Assembly: GCA_964609615.1 (NCBI GenBank)
Contig: CAZSRL010000025.1
Span: 1 to 11,583, forward strand
DNA: 11,583 nucleotides
Direction of reading: 5' to 3'
From: CAZSRL01 sp964609615
GTDB taxonomy: Bacteria > Bacillota_I > Bacilli_A > RF39 > UBA660
Below are positions 1-7,000 of the stretch, one piece after another; the stretch's first letter is position 1; the number at the start of each line of letters is the position of its first letter. The translations under genes and the position numbers were made by a program. A model generated the notes under the pieces. It was not told the origin of the DNA, ran no database searches, and saw nothing but the letters and a program-made list of their open reading frames with translations.

Positions 1-422
1 TTGTGAGTTTCTTCGCTTAATTGTTCTCTACTAAGTCCTCCTCTATTACCAAGTGATTCTGCATGTGCTCCTTCTCCATAGTTTTTTCCTCCATGATGTG
101 AACTTCCAAAACCAAATTGTGCGTTTATTTCTGACAAATTGTCATTTAATGCTCTTATATCTTTTTGATTTAAATCAGCTACTTCTTTTAATTTAACTTC
201 TATTTTACTTTCTAAGTTTTTTGTTTCAGTTAATATTTCTTTAATTTCGCTTTCTAATAAAGATATTACATATTCTTTATGTCTAAAAGTTTTTGGAATA
301 CTACTACTTTTTATTAATACAGCTTTATCATATGCATTTCTTAAGCTATTAATTCCTCTTACCATTTCAGGTAAGGCAGTACTTACTATATTATTTCCAT
401 TAATATGTGTTTTTCCACTCAT
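1..422 (-). CDS. Helical protein, N-terminal 140 residues, candidate type VII secretion substrate (partial)
   Basis: An open frame starts at ATG (422-420) and runs without a stop to the left edge, so the gene is truncated by the window. The visible part begins MSGKTHINGNNIVSTALPEM. About 100 residues are predicted mostly alpha-helical, with charged heptad-like stretches, followed by a Gly/His-rich linker containing GFGSSHHGGKNYGEGAHAE (about residues 104-122). A helical N-terminal domain followed by a flexible linker is the usual layout of LXG/WXG-type effectors, where the helical part is the secretion domain and the toxin or enzymatic part lies downstream. No LXG motif or catalytic domain is visible. 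It lies 11 bp after a coiled-coil gene in the same direction, which fits an operon. The ribosome binding site is weak (GAGTGAG-like); an in-frame GTG at 431 is an alternative start. The function is inferred from layout only. Confidence 0.6.
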   Translation of the reverse strand, partial: MSGKTHINGNNIVSTALPEMVRGINSLRNAYDKAVLIKSSSIPKTFRHKEYVISLLESEIKEILTETKNLESKIEVKLKEVADLNQKDIRALNDNLSEINAQFGFGSSHHGGKNYGEGAHAESLGNRGGLSREQLSEETH

Positions 423-433
423 TTTACTCACTC

Positions 434-853
434 TTACCCATTATTTTCCGCAGCTAGTTTTTTTAATTGTTCCTTTTTTTTTGATATTGCGGCTCTCATT
501 GCTCTATTTTGATTTCTTAAAGAACTTATATGTGGTTCTATATCAGAAATAATTGTATCTATATGACTACATAATTTATTAGTTTTATCTATTTCACTTT
601 GTATACTATTTTTCCCGATTGGAGTTCCACCTAAAATAAAGTTTTTTTCAAAACTTGATTTTGATGATTGTAAATGTTGAACAGCGCTTTTTAAATTACT
701 TTTTATATTTGTTAATTTTGTTCTTAATGTAGGATATTTTATGTTAATAGCTTCTTTATTTTTTTCAATTTCAGAATGTAGTTTTCTAATTTGGCTTCTA
801 AGTCTTGCTTGATCATTTGAATAAGCTATTGCATCTTTTTGTTCTTCTGTCAT
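434..853 (-). CDS. Small coiled-coil protein, YwqH/DUF5082-like candidate type VII secretion partner
   Basis: A 139-residue soluble protein starting MTEEQKDAIAYSNDQARLRS. It has no signal peptide and no membrane segment. Two long charged helices (about residues 10-65 and 85-137) are separated by a short Gly-containing turn (ILGGTPIG, about 75-82), giving an antiparallel helical hairpin like those of YwqH/DUF5082 and WXG100 proteins. In Bacillus such proteins are encoded directly before LXG toxins and act as secretion partners. I chose the start at 853 because GGAGG lies just upstream (about 859-863). The frame can be extended to 901, but that ATG has no Shine-Dalgarno and would add an unlikely hydrophobic leader. 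The next gene starts 11 bp downstream and has the same helical character. The family call is a fold-level resemblance: the canonical WxG motif is missing. Confidence 0.75.
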   Translation of the reverse strand: MTEEQKDAIAYSNDQARLRSQIRKLHSEIEKNKEAINIKYPTLRTKLTNIKSNLKSAVQHLQSSKSSFEKNFILGGTPIGKNSIQSEIDKTNKLCSHIDTIISDIEPHISSLRNQNRAMRAAISKKKEQLKKLAAENNG

Positions 854-934
854 AATTACCTCCACTAAAAAATTTATACACAAATAATTATATATACCCA
901 TTAATTACTACTTTACGTGTTTTGTCATAATAAT

Positions 935-943
935 ATTATAACA
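935..943 (-). promoter_or_regulatory. Extended -10 promoter for the coiled-coil gene pair
   Basis: Reading the minus strand, TGTTATAAT (943 to 935) is a perfect extended -10 (TGn-TATAAT). No good -35 is present 17 bp upstream (ATTAAA at best). It lies between the ATPase stop codon and the coiled-coil gene and predicts a leader of roughly 75 nt. No terminator hairpin separates it from the ATPase gene, so read-through from that gene is also possible. Confidence 0.5.
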
Positions 944-958
944 TATTCTGTTGGTTTT

Positions 959-3544
959 TTAATCTTTAAATAATTTTGTTAATACTGGTTTACCTAATTC
1001 ATAGAATATAAATCCTAATATGTTAAATAAGAATACTATTATTAATATATTTAAATCTATTGTAGCAATATGTATTAATCCACCTATTGGTGTCATAAAT
1101 ATTAGTAATTCTATTATAAATATTACAATAAGACCTATATTCATTGCTTTATTAGAAAATAATCCTTGATTAGATATTTTTTGTTTTAAATTACGACAAG
1201 TTATTGCATATATTAATTCTTGTATTACTATTGTTAAAAGAGCAAGAGAAGCCGCTATATTTGAATTATAATATGATAATGCTATAAAATATGTTGCAAG
1301 AGCAAAAACTGTTTCAACTATAGCGGAATATATAATACAAGAATATATAAATGGAGTAAATATTGGTTTTTTAATATCTCTTGGTTTTTTATCCATTATA
1401 TTACTTTCTGCTTTTTCAAATGATAAACATATACTAGGTATTGTATCTGTTATTAAATCTATAAATAATATATGTATTGGAAGTAAAATAATATTACCAG
1501 TTATCATACCAATAATAACAACAAATAACTCAGCAAAATTACTAGATAAAGAATAAACAATATTATTCCTTATATTACTAAATATTCTTCTTCCTTCTTC
1601 TACTGCATCAACTATTGTTGAAAAAGAATCATCTAATAATATAATATCCGCTACTGATTTAGTAACTTCTGTTCCTGTAATACCCATACCCACTCCAACG
1701 TGTGCATCTTTTATTGCAGGAGCATCATTTACTCCATCTCCAGTCATTGCTACTACTTTGTTATTTGCTTGCCATGCTTTTACAATTCTTGTTTTATGTT
1801 CTGGATTAACTCTAGCATATACATTATATTTTTTAACAACTTCAATTAATTCTATATCAGAATAATTATCTAATTCTTCTCCTGTTATACCTTCTGAGGT
1901 GTTTTTCATAATACCAACTTCTTTTGCAATAGCAGAAGCTGTTATTAAAGAATCTCCAGTTATCATTATAGGTCTTATTCCAGCTTTATAGCATCTTTTA
2001 ACAGCGTCTTTGACTGTTTTTCTTGGCGGGTCAACGATTCCTACCATTCCAATAAAAATAAGATTATCTTCTTCTTTAAATACATCATCTACATTTTTAG
2101 GTTTACTTTTTAATTCTTTATATGCAAAAGCAATAACTCTAAGAGCATTTGAAGACATATTATATTCTTCACGTTTTATTTCTTTTATTATTTCATCAGT
2201 TATTTTTTTCTTTTTATTATCTTCTTTAACGTAATTACACTTAAGTAAAAGATTTTCTAAACTACCTTTAAGTAAAATATAATTTTTATTATTAATTAAA
2301 TTAATAGAAGACATCATTTTTCTTTCACTATCAAATGGTGCTTCTAATAATCTTTTATTTTCTTCTCTTATTTTAATAGGATCTATTTTTTTAGTTTTTA
2401 AATATTCATATAAACATGTTTCAGTTGGATCCCCTATTAATTTATCATTATCTATTATAGTTTCATTTGCTAAAGCAGATATATAATGAAACATTTCTTC
2501 ATCACTTATTAAAACTTTTTTTACTTGCATTTTATTTTGTGTTATTGTACCAGTTTTATCAGAACATATAATATTAGTTGATCCTAATGTTTCAACAGCA
2601 CTCATTTGTCTAACAATTGTTTTCTTTTTAGCAAGAGATGATGTCCCAGTAGATAATGCAATTGTAATTACAGCTGGTAAACCTTCTGGTATTACAGCAA
2701 CTGCAAGAGAAACACAAAGCATAATTGTTTCCATAACGTGATAATCATTTACCAAACCATAAAAATATACAAATATTAAAATAAAGAATATAAATATAGT
2801 TAATTTAGTACTTATTTCTTTCATTTTAATTTGAAGCGGTGTATTTACTTTATATGGTGTATTTAATGATTTAGCAATTAAACCTAATTCTGTATTCATT
2901 CCTGTTTTTGTTACAACCGCTATACATGTTCCTTTTACTATATTACAACCAGAAAATATCATATTGTTTTGTGACTGTAATTCATGTCTTCCAGTTAGTT
3001 TTCTACTAATTTTTGATATTGGTAAACTTTCTCCTGTAAGGGGAGATTCATCTACTTTAATATTATTTTGTTCTATTATTCTTGCATCAGCAGGAACTAT
3101 ATTACCAGCTTCTAATAATATAATATCTCCTGGTACTAAATTATCGGAACTAATAACTGTTTCTTTACCATTTCTTTTTACTTCACAAGTAGTATTAGAG
3201 TACTTTTTTAATGATTCTAGTGTTACTTCTGCTTTTGTTTCTTGAATAAAACCTACAAAAGCATTTACGAGTACTACAATAGCAATAATAATTGAATCAG
3301 TAAAATCATTAGAATATATAACACCATAAAGAAATGTTACAACCGCTACTATAATTAAAACAATTATCATCATATCATTAAATTGTTCAAAAAATCTCAT
3401 TAAACTAGATTTCTTTTTAGTTTCTGTAATAACATTATTCCCATATTTCATAAGTCTATTATTTACTTCTTCATCAGTTAAACCATTTTTACTGATTTTA
3501 AGTTCTTTTAATAGTTCTTCTAATGATTTGTTATAATCTTTCAT
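959..3544 (-). CDS. P2-type cation-transporting ATPase, Ca2+ pump-like
   Basis: An 861-residue membrane pump of normal full length for P2 ATPases. It couples ATP hydrolysis to cation export across the cell membrane. The order is: N-terminal cation-ATPase domain (about 1-50); M1-M2 (57-102); actuator domain with PGD (138-140) and TGES (170-173); M3-M4 with PEGLP (286-290); phosphorylation site DKTGTIT with acceptor Asp329; nucleotide-binding domain with KGS (426-428, usually KGA); DPPR (505-508); TGD (529-531); TGDGVNDAPA (601-610); then M5-M10. M5 keeps SERCA-like Asn669 and Glu672. M6 reads FIDLITD, so Asp696 replaces the usual Ca-site Asn, while Thr699 and Asp700 are kept. An AAAGGAG ribosome binding site supports the start at 3544. 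It is transcribed alone from its own promoter. Ca2+ is the best substrate guess; Na+ or another cation cannot be excluded. Confidence 0.95.
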   Translation of the reverse strand: MKDYNKSLEELLKELKISKNGLTDEEVNNRLMKYGNNVITETKKKSSLMRFFEQFNDMMIIVLIIVAVVTFLYGVIYSNDFTDSIIIAIVVLVNAFVGFIQETKAEVTLESLKKYSNTTCEVKRNGKETVISSDNLVPGDIILLEAGNIVPADARIIEQNNIKVDESPLTGESLPISKISRKLTGRHELQSQNNMIFSGCNIVKGTCIAVVTKTGMNTELGLIAKSLNTPYKVNTPLQIKMKEISTKLTIFIFFILIFVYFYGLVNDYHVMETIMLCVSLAVAVIPEGLPAVITIALSTGTSSLAKKKTIVRQMSAVETLGSTNIICSDKTGTITQNKMQVKKVLISDEEMFHYISALANETIIDNDKLIGDPTETCLYEYLKTKKIDPIKIREENKRLLEAPFDSERKMMSSINLINNKNYILLKGSLENLLLKCNYVKEDNKKKKITDEIIKEIKREEYNMSSNALRVIAFAYKELKSKPKNVDDVFKEEDNLIFIGMVGIVDPPRKTVKDAVKRCYKAGIRPIMITGDSLITASAIAKEVGIMKNTSEGITGEELDNYSDIELIEVVKKYNVYARVNPEHKTRIVKAWQANNKVVAMTGDGVNDAPAIKDAHVGVGMGITGTEVTKSVADIILLDDSFSTIVDAVEEGRRIFSNIRNNIVYSLSSNFAELFVVIIGMITGNIILLPIHILFIDLITDTIPSICLSFEKAESNIMDKKPRDIKKPIFTPFIYSCIIYSAIVETVFALATYFIALSYYNSNIAASLALLTIVIQELIYAITCRNLKQKISNQGLFSNKAMNIGLIVIFIIELLIFMTPIGGLIHIATIDLNILIIVFLFNILGFIFYELGKPVLTKLFKD

Positions 3545-3568
3545 AATAGCTCCTTTATTATCTATTTA

Positions 3569-3597
3569 ATTATATCACTATTATTATTTAGTATAAA
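3569..3597 (-). promoter_or_regulatory. Promoter of the P-type ATPase gene
   Basis: On the minus strand a -35-like TTTATA (3597-3592) is followed after 17 bp by TATAAT (3574-3569). The -10 is extended by TGA directly before it (3577-3575). The predicted leader is under 25 nt, leaving no room for a riboswitch. Confidence 0.65.
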
Positions 3598-3621
3598 GGG
3601 TTTATTATTCTTATTTACAAC

Positions 3622-3646
3622 AAAAAAAGTGGTAAAAACCACTTTT
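3622..3646 (-). terminator. Intrinsic terminator of the surface-protein operon
   Basis: A perfect 9-bp inverted repeat (AAAAGTGGT and ACCACTTTT, 3625-3633 and 3638-3646) has a 4-nt loop. On the minus strand it is followed by seven T residues (3628-3622). It starts 9 bp past the stop of the 153-residue gene, ending that operon just before the ATPase promoter. Confidence 0.9.
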
Positions 3647-3654
3647 AATTACTA

Positions 3655-4116
3655 TTATAATTCTTCTTTATTCTTTTTAGTTTTTATTAAATAGAATATT
3701 CCGATACCTATACCAATAACTGCGATTATACCAATTATAATGTAAGTATAAATATCATCCCATGTTTGTGGGTTAATTGAAGAAACTTTTGTTAATACTT
3801 TTGAAGTTTGACATGCTCCATCATGTGAAGATATCATTACTTTATATGACTTTGTACTATCTAATGTAATACTTGGAGAAGTATAACTATATGCATTACT
3901 CTTTAATTCAGTTGTACCCATTAATACTGGAGTACTTCCATCAAAGACAACAACTTCTATAGTTGCCCCATCATCCCAAGTTAATGTCCCATTTACTTTT
4001 ACAACATTATCGCCATAAGTTGCTGATGTAATTTTAGGATTTGCAGCAGCATCTGCGAACATAAATGGTACTGCTAATAATACAAGCGCAAATATTATTT
4101 TCTTAATTATATTCAT
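3655..4116 (-). CDS. Membrane-anchored small surface protein with signal peptide, unrecognised
   Basis: A 153-residue protein with a clear Sec signal peptide (MNIIKKIIFALVLLAVPFMF, probable cleavage after ADA or ADAA near residue 24). A Thr/Ser/Val-rich extracellular part (about 26-118) has alternating hydrophobic residues suggesting one Ig-like beta-sandwich. A transmembrane segment follows (about 123-144, rich in Ile and Gly), then a short basic tail, KTKKNKEEL. It is thus a single-pass protein with its domain outside. It has one cysteine (Cys102). The start ATG shares one base with the upstream stop (TAATG), and AGGTGAT lies at 4121-4127, so translation is probably coupled to the 393-residue secreted protein. 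I infer that it may hold that partner at the membrane. I recognise no named family, and no sortase motif is present. Confidence 0.9.
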   Translation of the reverse strand: MNIIKKIIFALVLLAVPFMFADAAANPKITSATYGDNVVKVNGTLTWDDGATIEVVVFDGSTPVLMGTTELKSNAYSYTSPSITLDSTKSYKVMISSHDGACQTSKVLTKVSSINPQTWDDIYTYIIIGIIAVIGIGIGIFYLIKTKKNKEEL

Positions 4117-5297
4117 TATTCATCACCTGCCAAATCTGATTCATACCCTTTTTCTGTACCATAATCTAGTACTGGTAACTTAGAACTGTTAAGTGCAGTT
4201 TCAGTTATAAATATTCCAACTGAAGTAGCATCAGCATATGCATCTCCATCTTTAATTATTGTTGTTTTATAATTAAATGATTTTCCAAGTGTTAAGCTTG
4301 TTCCAATTGTAGTACCAGTTGGACTAACTGTTCCATCTGTTGCTTTAAATGTATTCATTCCAATTATTTTTCCATCTTTATAATACATAACATTTAAATA
4401 TGGTGTAAATTTAGAATTTACAGTACAACCGCTTGATGTTGCTTCTGTACAGAAACCATGACTAGCAAGTCCATAATATGTTGCATATGATTCCTTCTTA
4501 GTTTTATCAGTTGTTACTTCAACTGCTATTTTTTCTAAATTAATTGTTTTAGTTACCTTTGTTCCACTACCTAGAGTTATTTCTAACTTTACTTCAGTTA
4601 ATGGTTTGTAATATTGATATAACGCAGTATTATTATCTACGTTTACAGTTAAATTACATACACTTTGAGCTGTATATGCAGGACAACTAATTGTTACACC
4701 ATCAGTTTTAGATGTAATATTTGTAATTGTTTGTCCACTTAATAATTTTAATCCAATATTATTTACTCCATAATATGTTTGTAATAGTGCACTACTTTGA
4801 TTAGTCAAAATTAAAGGACTATTATCTGATAAGAAACTTGAATATTCTCCTTCTCTAGTACTATTTCCAATTACAGTATCAAACCCTAAAAAAGTCGATG
4901 TTGTAAATACTAACTCCCTATCCGCTAATTGTACTTTTACTGCTCCATACTTCTTGAAGTTATCTGTTAATGCAACTGTTGGTGTTGTAGTTGTTGCATT
5001 CTTAACACTAGCTGTACTAGTATCTAAATCTCCAACATAACTTATGCTAAGATAATTATCAGTGTCAGTTATCTTAGTAGTTAATGTTCCAAAATCTATT
5101 GTACAACCATTGTCACAATTTGTAGCAAGGCTTATATTTACTCCAGTAGCTGTATTTGTTGCAAGTTCAACCCTAGTTCCATTAGTAGGTGTTACTCCAA
5201 TAGTTACATCACTTAATGCTTTTACATTACTTGGTAGTAAAAACGAAAAACCTATTGCTATTCCAGTCATTATAATGCCAGTTATTATTTTCTTCAT
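4116..5297 (-). CDS. Secreted Thr/Ser-rich beta protein with three cysteine pairs, unrecognised
   Basis: A 393-residue protein with a Sec signal peptide (MKKIITGIIMTGIAIGFSFL, likely cleaved near NVKA, residues 24-27). The rest is rich in Thr, Ser, Val and Asn, with beta-strand patterning as in adhesins and other wall-surface proteins. Six cysteines fall in three close pairs (61/65, 205/214, 283/291), which suggests local disulfides after export. There is no lipobox, LPXTG motif or C-terminal membrane helix, so it should be released unless a partner retains it. The likely partner is the 153-residue membrane protein encoded by the overlapping next gene. The ribosome binding site is AGAAGG, about 9 nt before the ATG. 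It is the first gene of a two-gene operon with its own promoter and terminator. No family is recognised; an adhesin, a ligand-binding protein or a structural surface protein are all possible. Confidence 0.92.
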   Translation of the reverse strand: MKKIITGIIMTGIAIGFSFLLPSNVKALSDVTIGVTPTNGTRVELATNTATGVNISLATNCDNGCTIDFGTLTTKITDTDNYLSISYVGDLDTSTASVKNATTTTPTVALTDNFKKYGAVKVQLADRELVFTTSTFLGFDTVIGNSTREGEYSSFLSDNSPLILTNQSSALLQTYYGVNNIGLKLLSGQTITNITSKTDGVTISCPAYTAQSVCNLTVNVDNNTALYQYYKPLTEVKLEITLGSGTKVTKTINLEKIAVEVTTDKTKKESYATYYGLASHGFCTEATSSGCTVNSKFTPYLNVMYYKDGKIIGMNTFKATDGTVSPTGTTIGTSLTLGKSFNYKTTIIKDGDAYADATSVGIFITETALNSSKLPVLDYGTEKGYESDLAGDE

Positions 5298-5331
5298 TTT
5301 AAAAATACCTTCTTTCTATTTTATTAACTAT

Positions 5332-5361
5332 ATTATACCATTTAAATATATTTAAATGCAA
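5332..5361 (-). promoter_or_regulatory. Promoter of the surface-protein operon
   Basis: On the minus strand TATAAT (5337-5332) is preceded by TGG (5340-5338), a perfect extended -10. A poor -35-like TTGCAT (5361-5356) lies 18 bp upstream. The predicted leader is about 30 nt. Almost the whole spacer is a perfect palindrome, listed separately. Confidence 0.7.
5339..5358. repeat. Perfect 20-bp palindrome in a promoter spacer, possible operator
   Basis: The bases CATTTAAATATATTTAAATG read identically on both strands. They fill the space between the -35 and -10 of the surface-operon promoter, touching the TG of the extended -10. A dimeric repressor bound here would block RNA polymerase. AT-only palindromes arise often by chance in DNA this AT-rich, so only the position makes it notable. 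Confidence 0.45.
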
Positions 5362-5370
5362 CAATTAATG

Positions 5371-5406
5371 AAAAAAAATGTAAAGTAATTAAAATGGTAA
5401 CTTCAC
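5371..5406 (-). terminator. Intrinsic terminator after ffh, 5' arm inside the gene
   Basis: On the minus strand GTGAAGT (5406-5400), within the last ffh codons, can pair with ACTTTAC (5386-5380) in a 7-bp stem with one G-U pair and a 13-nt loop. One A and then eight T residues (5378-5371) follow. The stem is weak, but the T-run and the position at the operon end support it. Confidence 0.6.
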
Positions 5407-6696
5407 ATTTTTATTTTTAAGTTGCTTCATCATTTTTTTCATTTGTTCAAATTGATCTAATAATCTATTTATTTCTTGTACTGATGTTCCTGAACCTTTA
5501 GCTATTCTTTGTTTTCTACTAGCTTTAATTATTTCAGGTTTTCTTCTTTCTTCTTTTGTCATTGAGTATATTATAGCTTGTGTTTTACTTATTACCTTAG
5601 GATCTATTTTAGCATTTTGTATTCCCATTTTTTTTGCCCCAGGTATCATTTTTAATACATTTTCAAGTGGTCCAAGTTTTTTTATTTGATTTAAAGTTTT
5701 AAGAAAATCCTCTAAATCAAACTTTCCCTTTTTCAAATTAATTGCTGTTTGTTCAGCTTCATCTTTATCTATAATATCTTCTACCTTTTGAGCAATGGTA
5801 AGAATATCACCCATACCAAGTATTCTCTCAGCCATTCTTTCTGGATAAAATTCACTTATTCCATCTAACTTTTCACTATCCCCAACGAGTTTTATTGGAA
5901 TATTTGTTAAATGCCTAACGCTAAGAGCAACTCCACCTTTTGTATCTCCATCCATTTTTGTTAGAATACATCCAGTAAGAGATACTTTTTTATTAAAACC
6001 AGTTATTACATTAATAGCATCTTGACCCATCATAGCATCTACTACTAATAATATTTCATTAGGTTTGACAGCATCTTCAATATTTTTAATTTCATCCATT
6101 AATTCTTCATCTACGTGTAGTCTACCTGCGGTATCAATTAAAATATAATCAAAATTATTATCTTTTGCATATTTTATAGAATTTTTTGCAATCTCTACTG
6201 GATTCCCTTTACCTTCACTATATACTTCTATATTAAGTTCTTTTCCTATATCTTTTAATTGATCTATAGCAGCTGGTCTATATACATCACACGCCACTAA
6301 TAAAGGTTTCTTTTTATATTTTTTTCTAACCATATTAGCAAGTTTTCCAACAGTAGTTGTTTTACCACTACCTTGAAGTCCTACTAACAAAGTTATAGTT
6401 GGTGTTTTGTTAACCTCTAAATCTTCTTTATTTCCTCCTAATAATGATACTAATTCATTTTTTAATATAGAAATAAATAATTCACTAGGTTTTATACTTT
6501 TTCTTACTTCTTCACCTAATGCTTTTTCCTTTACTGAATCAGTAAATTCTTTAACTATTTTATAATTAACATCAGCTTCTAATAAAGCAAGTCTAATTTC
6601 TCTCATTACACCACTTATATTATCTTCAGTTATTAAACCATACCCTTTAATTTTATCTACTGCATTTTGTAATCTATCAGATAAACTTTCAAACAT
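5389..6696 (-). CDS. ffh: Signal recognition particle protein Ffh (SRP54)
   Basis: A 435-residue SRP GTPase, near the usual 440-450. With SRP RNA it binds signal sequences emerging from the ribosome and delivers nascent membrane proteins to FtsY. The N helical domain (1-90) precedes the G domain with GLQGSGKT (106-113), DVYRPAA (137-143), DTAGR (188-192) and TKMDG (246-250). The Met-rich M domain (about 295-435) contains the RNA-binding helix-turn-helix (RIAKGSGTSVQEINRLL region, 397-413) and a C-terminal MKKMMKQ stretch. The start has AAGGAGGG (6708-6701) 4 nt upstream, and that site overlaps the ylxM stop codon, tying the two genes together. The G-domain closing loop reads GDSEK instead of the usual GxGEK. 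It is the last gene of the operon. Confidence 0.98.
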   Translation of the reverse strand: MFESLSDRLQNAVDKIKGYGLITEDNISGVMREIRLALLEADVNYKIVKEFTDSVKEKALGEEVRKSIKPSELFISILKNELVSLLGGNKEDLEVNKTPTITLLVGLQGSGKTTTVGKLANMVRKKYKKKPLLVACDVYRPAAIDQLKDIGKELNIEVYSEGKGNPVEIAKNSIKYAKDNNFDYILIDTAGRLHVDEELMDEIKNIEDAVKPNEILLVVDAMMGQDAINVITGFNKKVSLTGCILTKMDGDTKGGVALSVRHLTNIPIKLVGDSEKLDGISEFYPERMAERILGMGDILTIAQKVEDIIDKDEAEQTAINLKKGKFDLEDFLKTLNQIKKLGPLENVLKMIPGAKKMGIQNAKIDPKVISKTQAIIYSMTKEERRKPEIIKASRKQRIAKGSGTSVQEINRLLDQFEQMKKMMKQLKNKNVKLPF

Positions 6697-6706
6697 TTTA
6701 CCCTCC

Positions 6707-7000
6707 TTATAATATACTATTTAGTTGTTCTTTTATGTCTTCTTCTTTGATTGTTTTAATTACTTCTCTTAATTTATTATTCTTTTTATAAATATTTAAA
6801 TTGTCTTCATAATACTTAAGCTTATCTTCTACTACATTAATAGTTTTACTAATAATAGTTCTACTAACATTAGTATTTTCTTTTATTTCACTTAAACTTA
6901 AATCTTCATAATAATAATATTCAAAATATTGTTGTTGTTTTAATGTAAGTAAAGATTTATATATTTCATATAAACTTATAATATATTCCCTAGTTTTCAT
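6707..7000 (-). CDS. ylxM: YlxM-like helix-turn-helix protein of the SRP operon
   Basis: A 97-residue cytoplasmic protein of the UPF0122/YlxM family. The diagnostic part is a sigma-70 region 4-like helix-turn-helix (DLSLSEIKENTNVSRTIISK, about 33-52), followed by a helical, charged C-terminal tail. YlxM proteins are encoded between ftsY and ffh in many Firmicutes and have been linked to SRP function. Here the same order is kept: the start directly abuts the ftsY stop (TAAATG) and the gene ends 10 bp before ffh. The ribosome binding site (AAAGGAA) lies inside the ftsY 3' end, suggesting coupled translation. Identification rests on the motif plus synteny, as overall sequence is divergent (many Tyr, Lys and Asn). 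Confidence 0.92.
   Translation of the reverse strand: MKTREYIISLYEIYKSLLTLKQQQYFEYYYYEDLSLSEIKENTNVSRTIISKTINVVEDKLKYYEDNLNIYKKNNKLREVIKTIKEEDIKEQLNSIL

Noticed and set aside
434..901. Longer form of the coiled-coil gene starting at 901
   Set aside because: The ATG at 901 lacks a Shine-Dalgarno and adds a hydrophobic 16-residue leader, while the ATG at 853 has GGAGG at good spacing.
2010..3245. Plus-strand open frames at 2010-2234 and 2964-3245
   Set aside because: Both are antisense to conserved ATPase domains and have no ribosome binding site or recognisable protein.
4140..4190. KLPVLDYG near the end of the 393-residue protein as a sortase signal
   Set aside because: It is not LPXTG and is not followed by a hydrophobic helix and basic tail.
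5062..5355. Plus-strand open frame of 97 residues
   Set aside because: It lies antisense to the secreted protein gene and its promoter, has no ribosome binding site, and has composition typical of a shadow frame.
5298..5388. SRP RNA or other small RNA next to ffh
   Set aside because: The gap is about 90 bp, AT-rich, and explained by a terminator and a promoter. No conserved GGAA-tetraloop hairpin of SRP RNA was seen.
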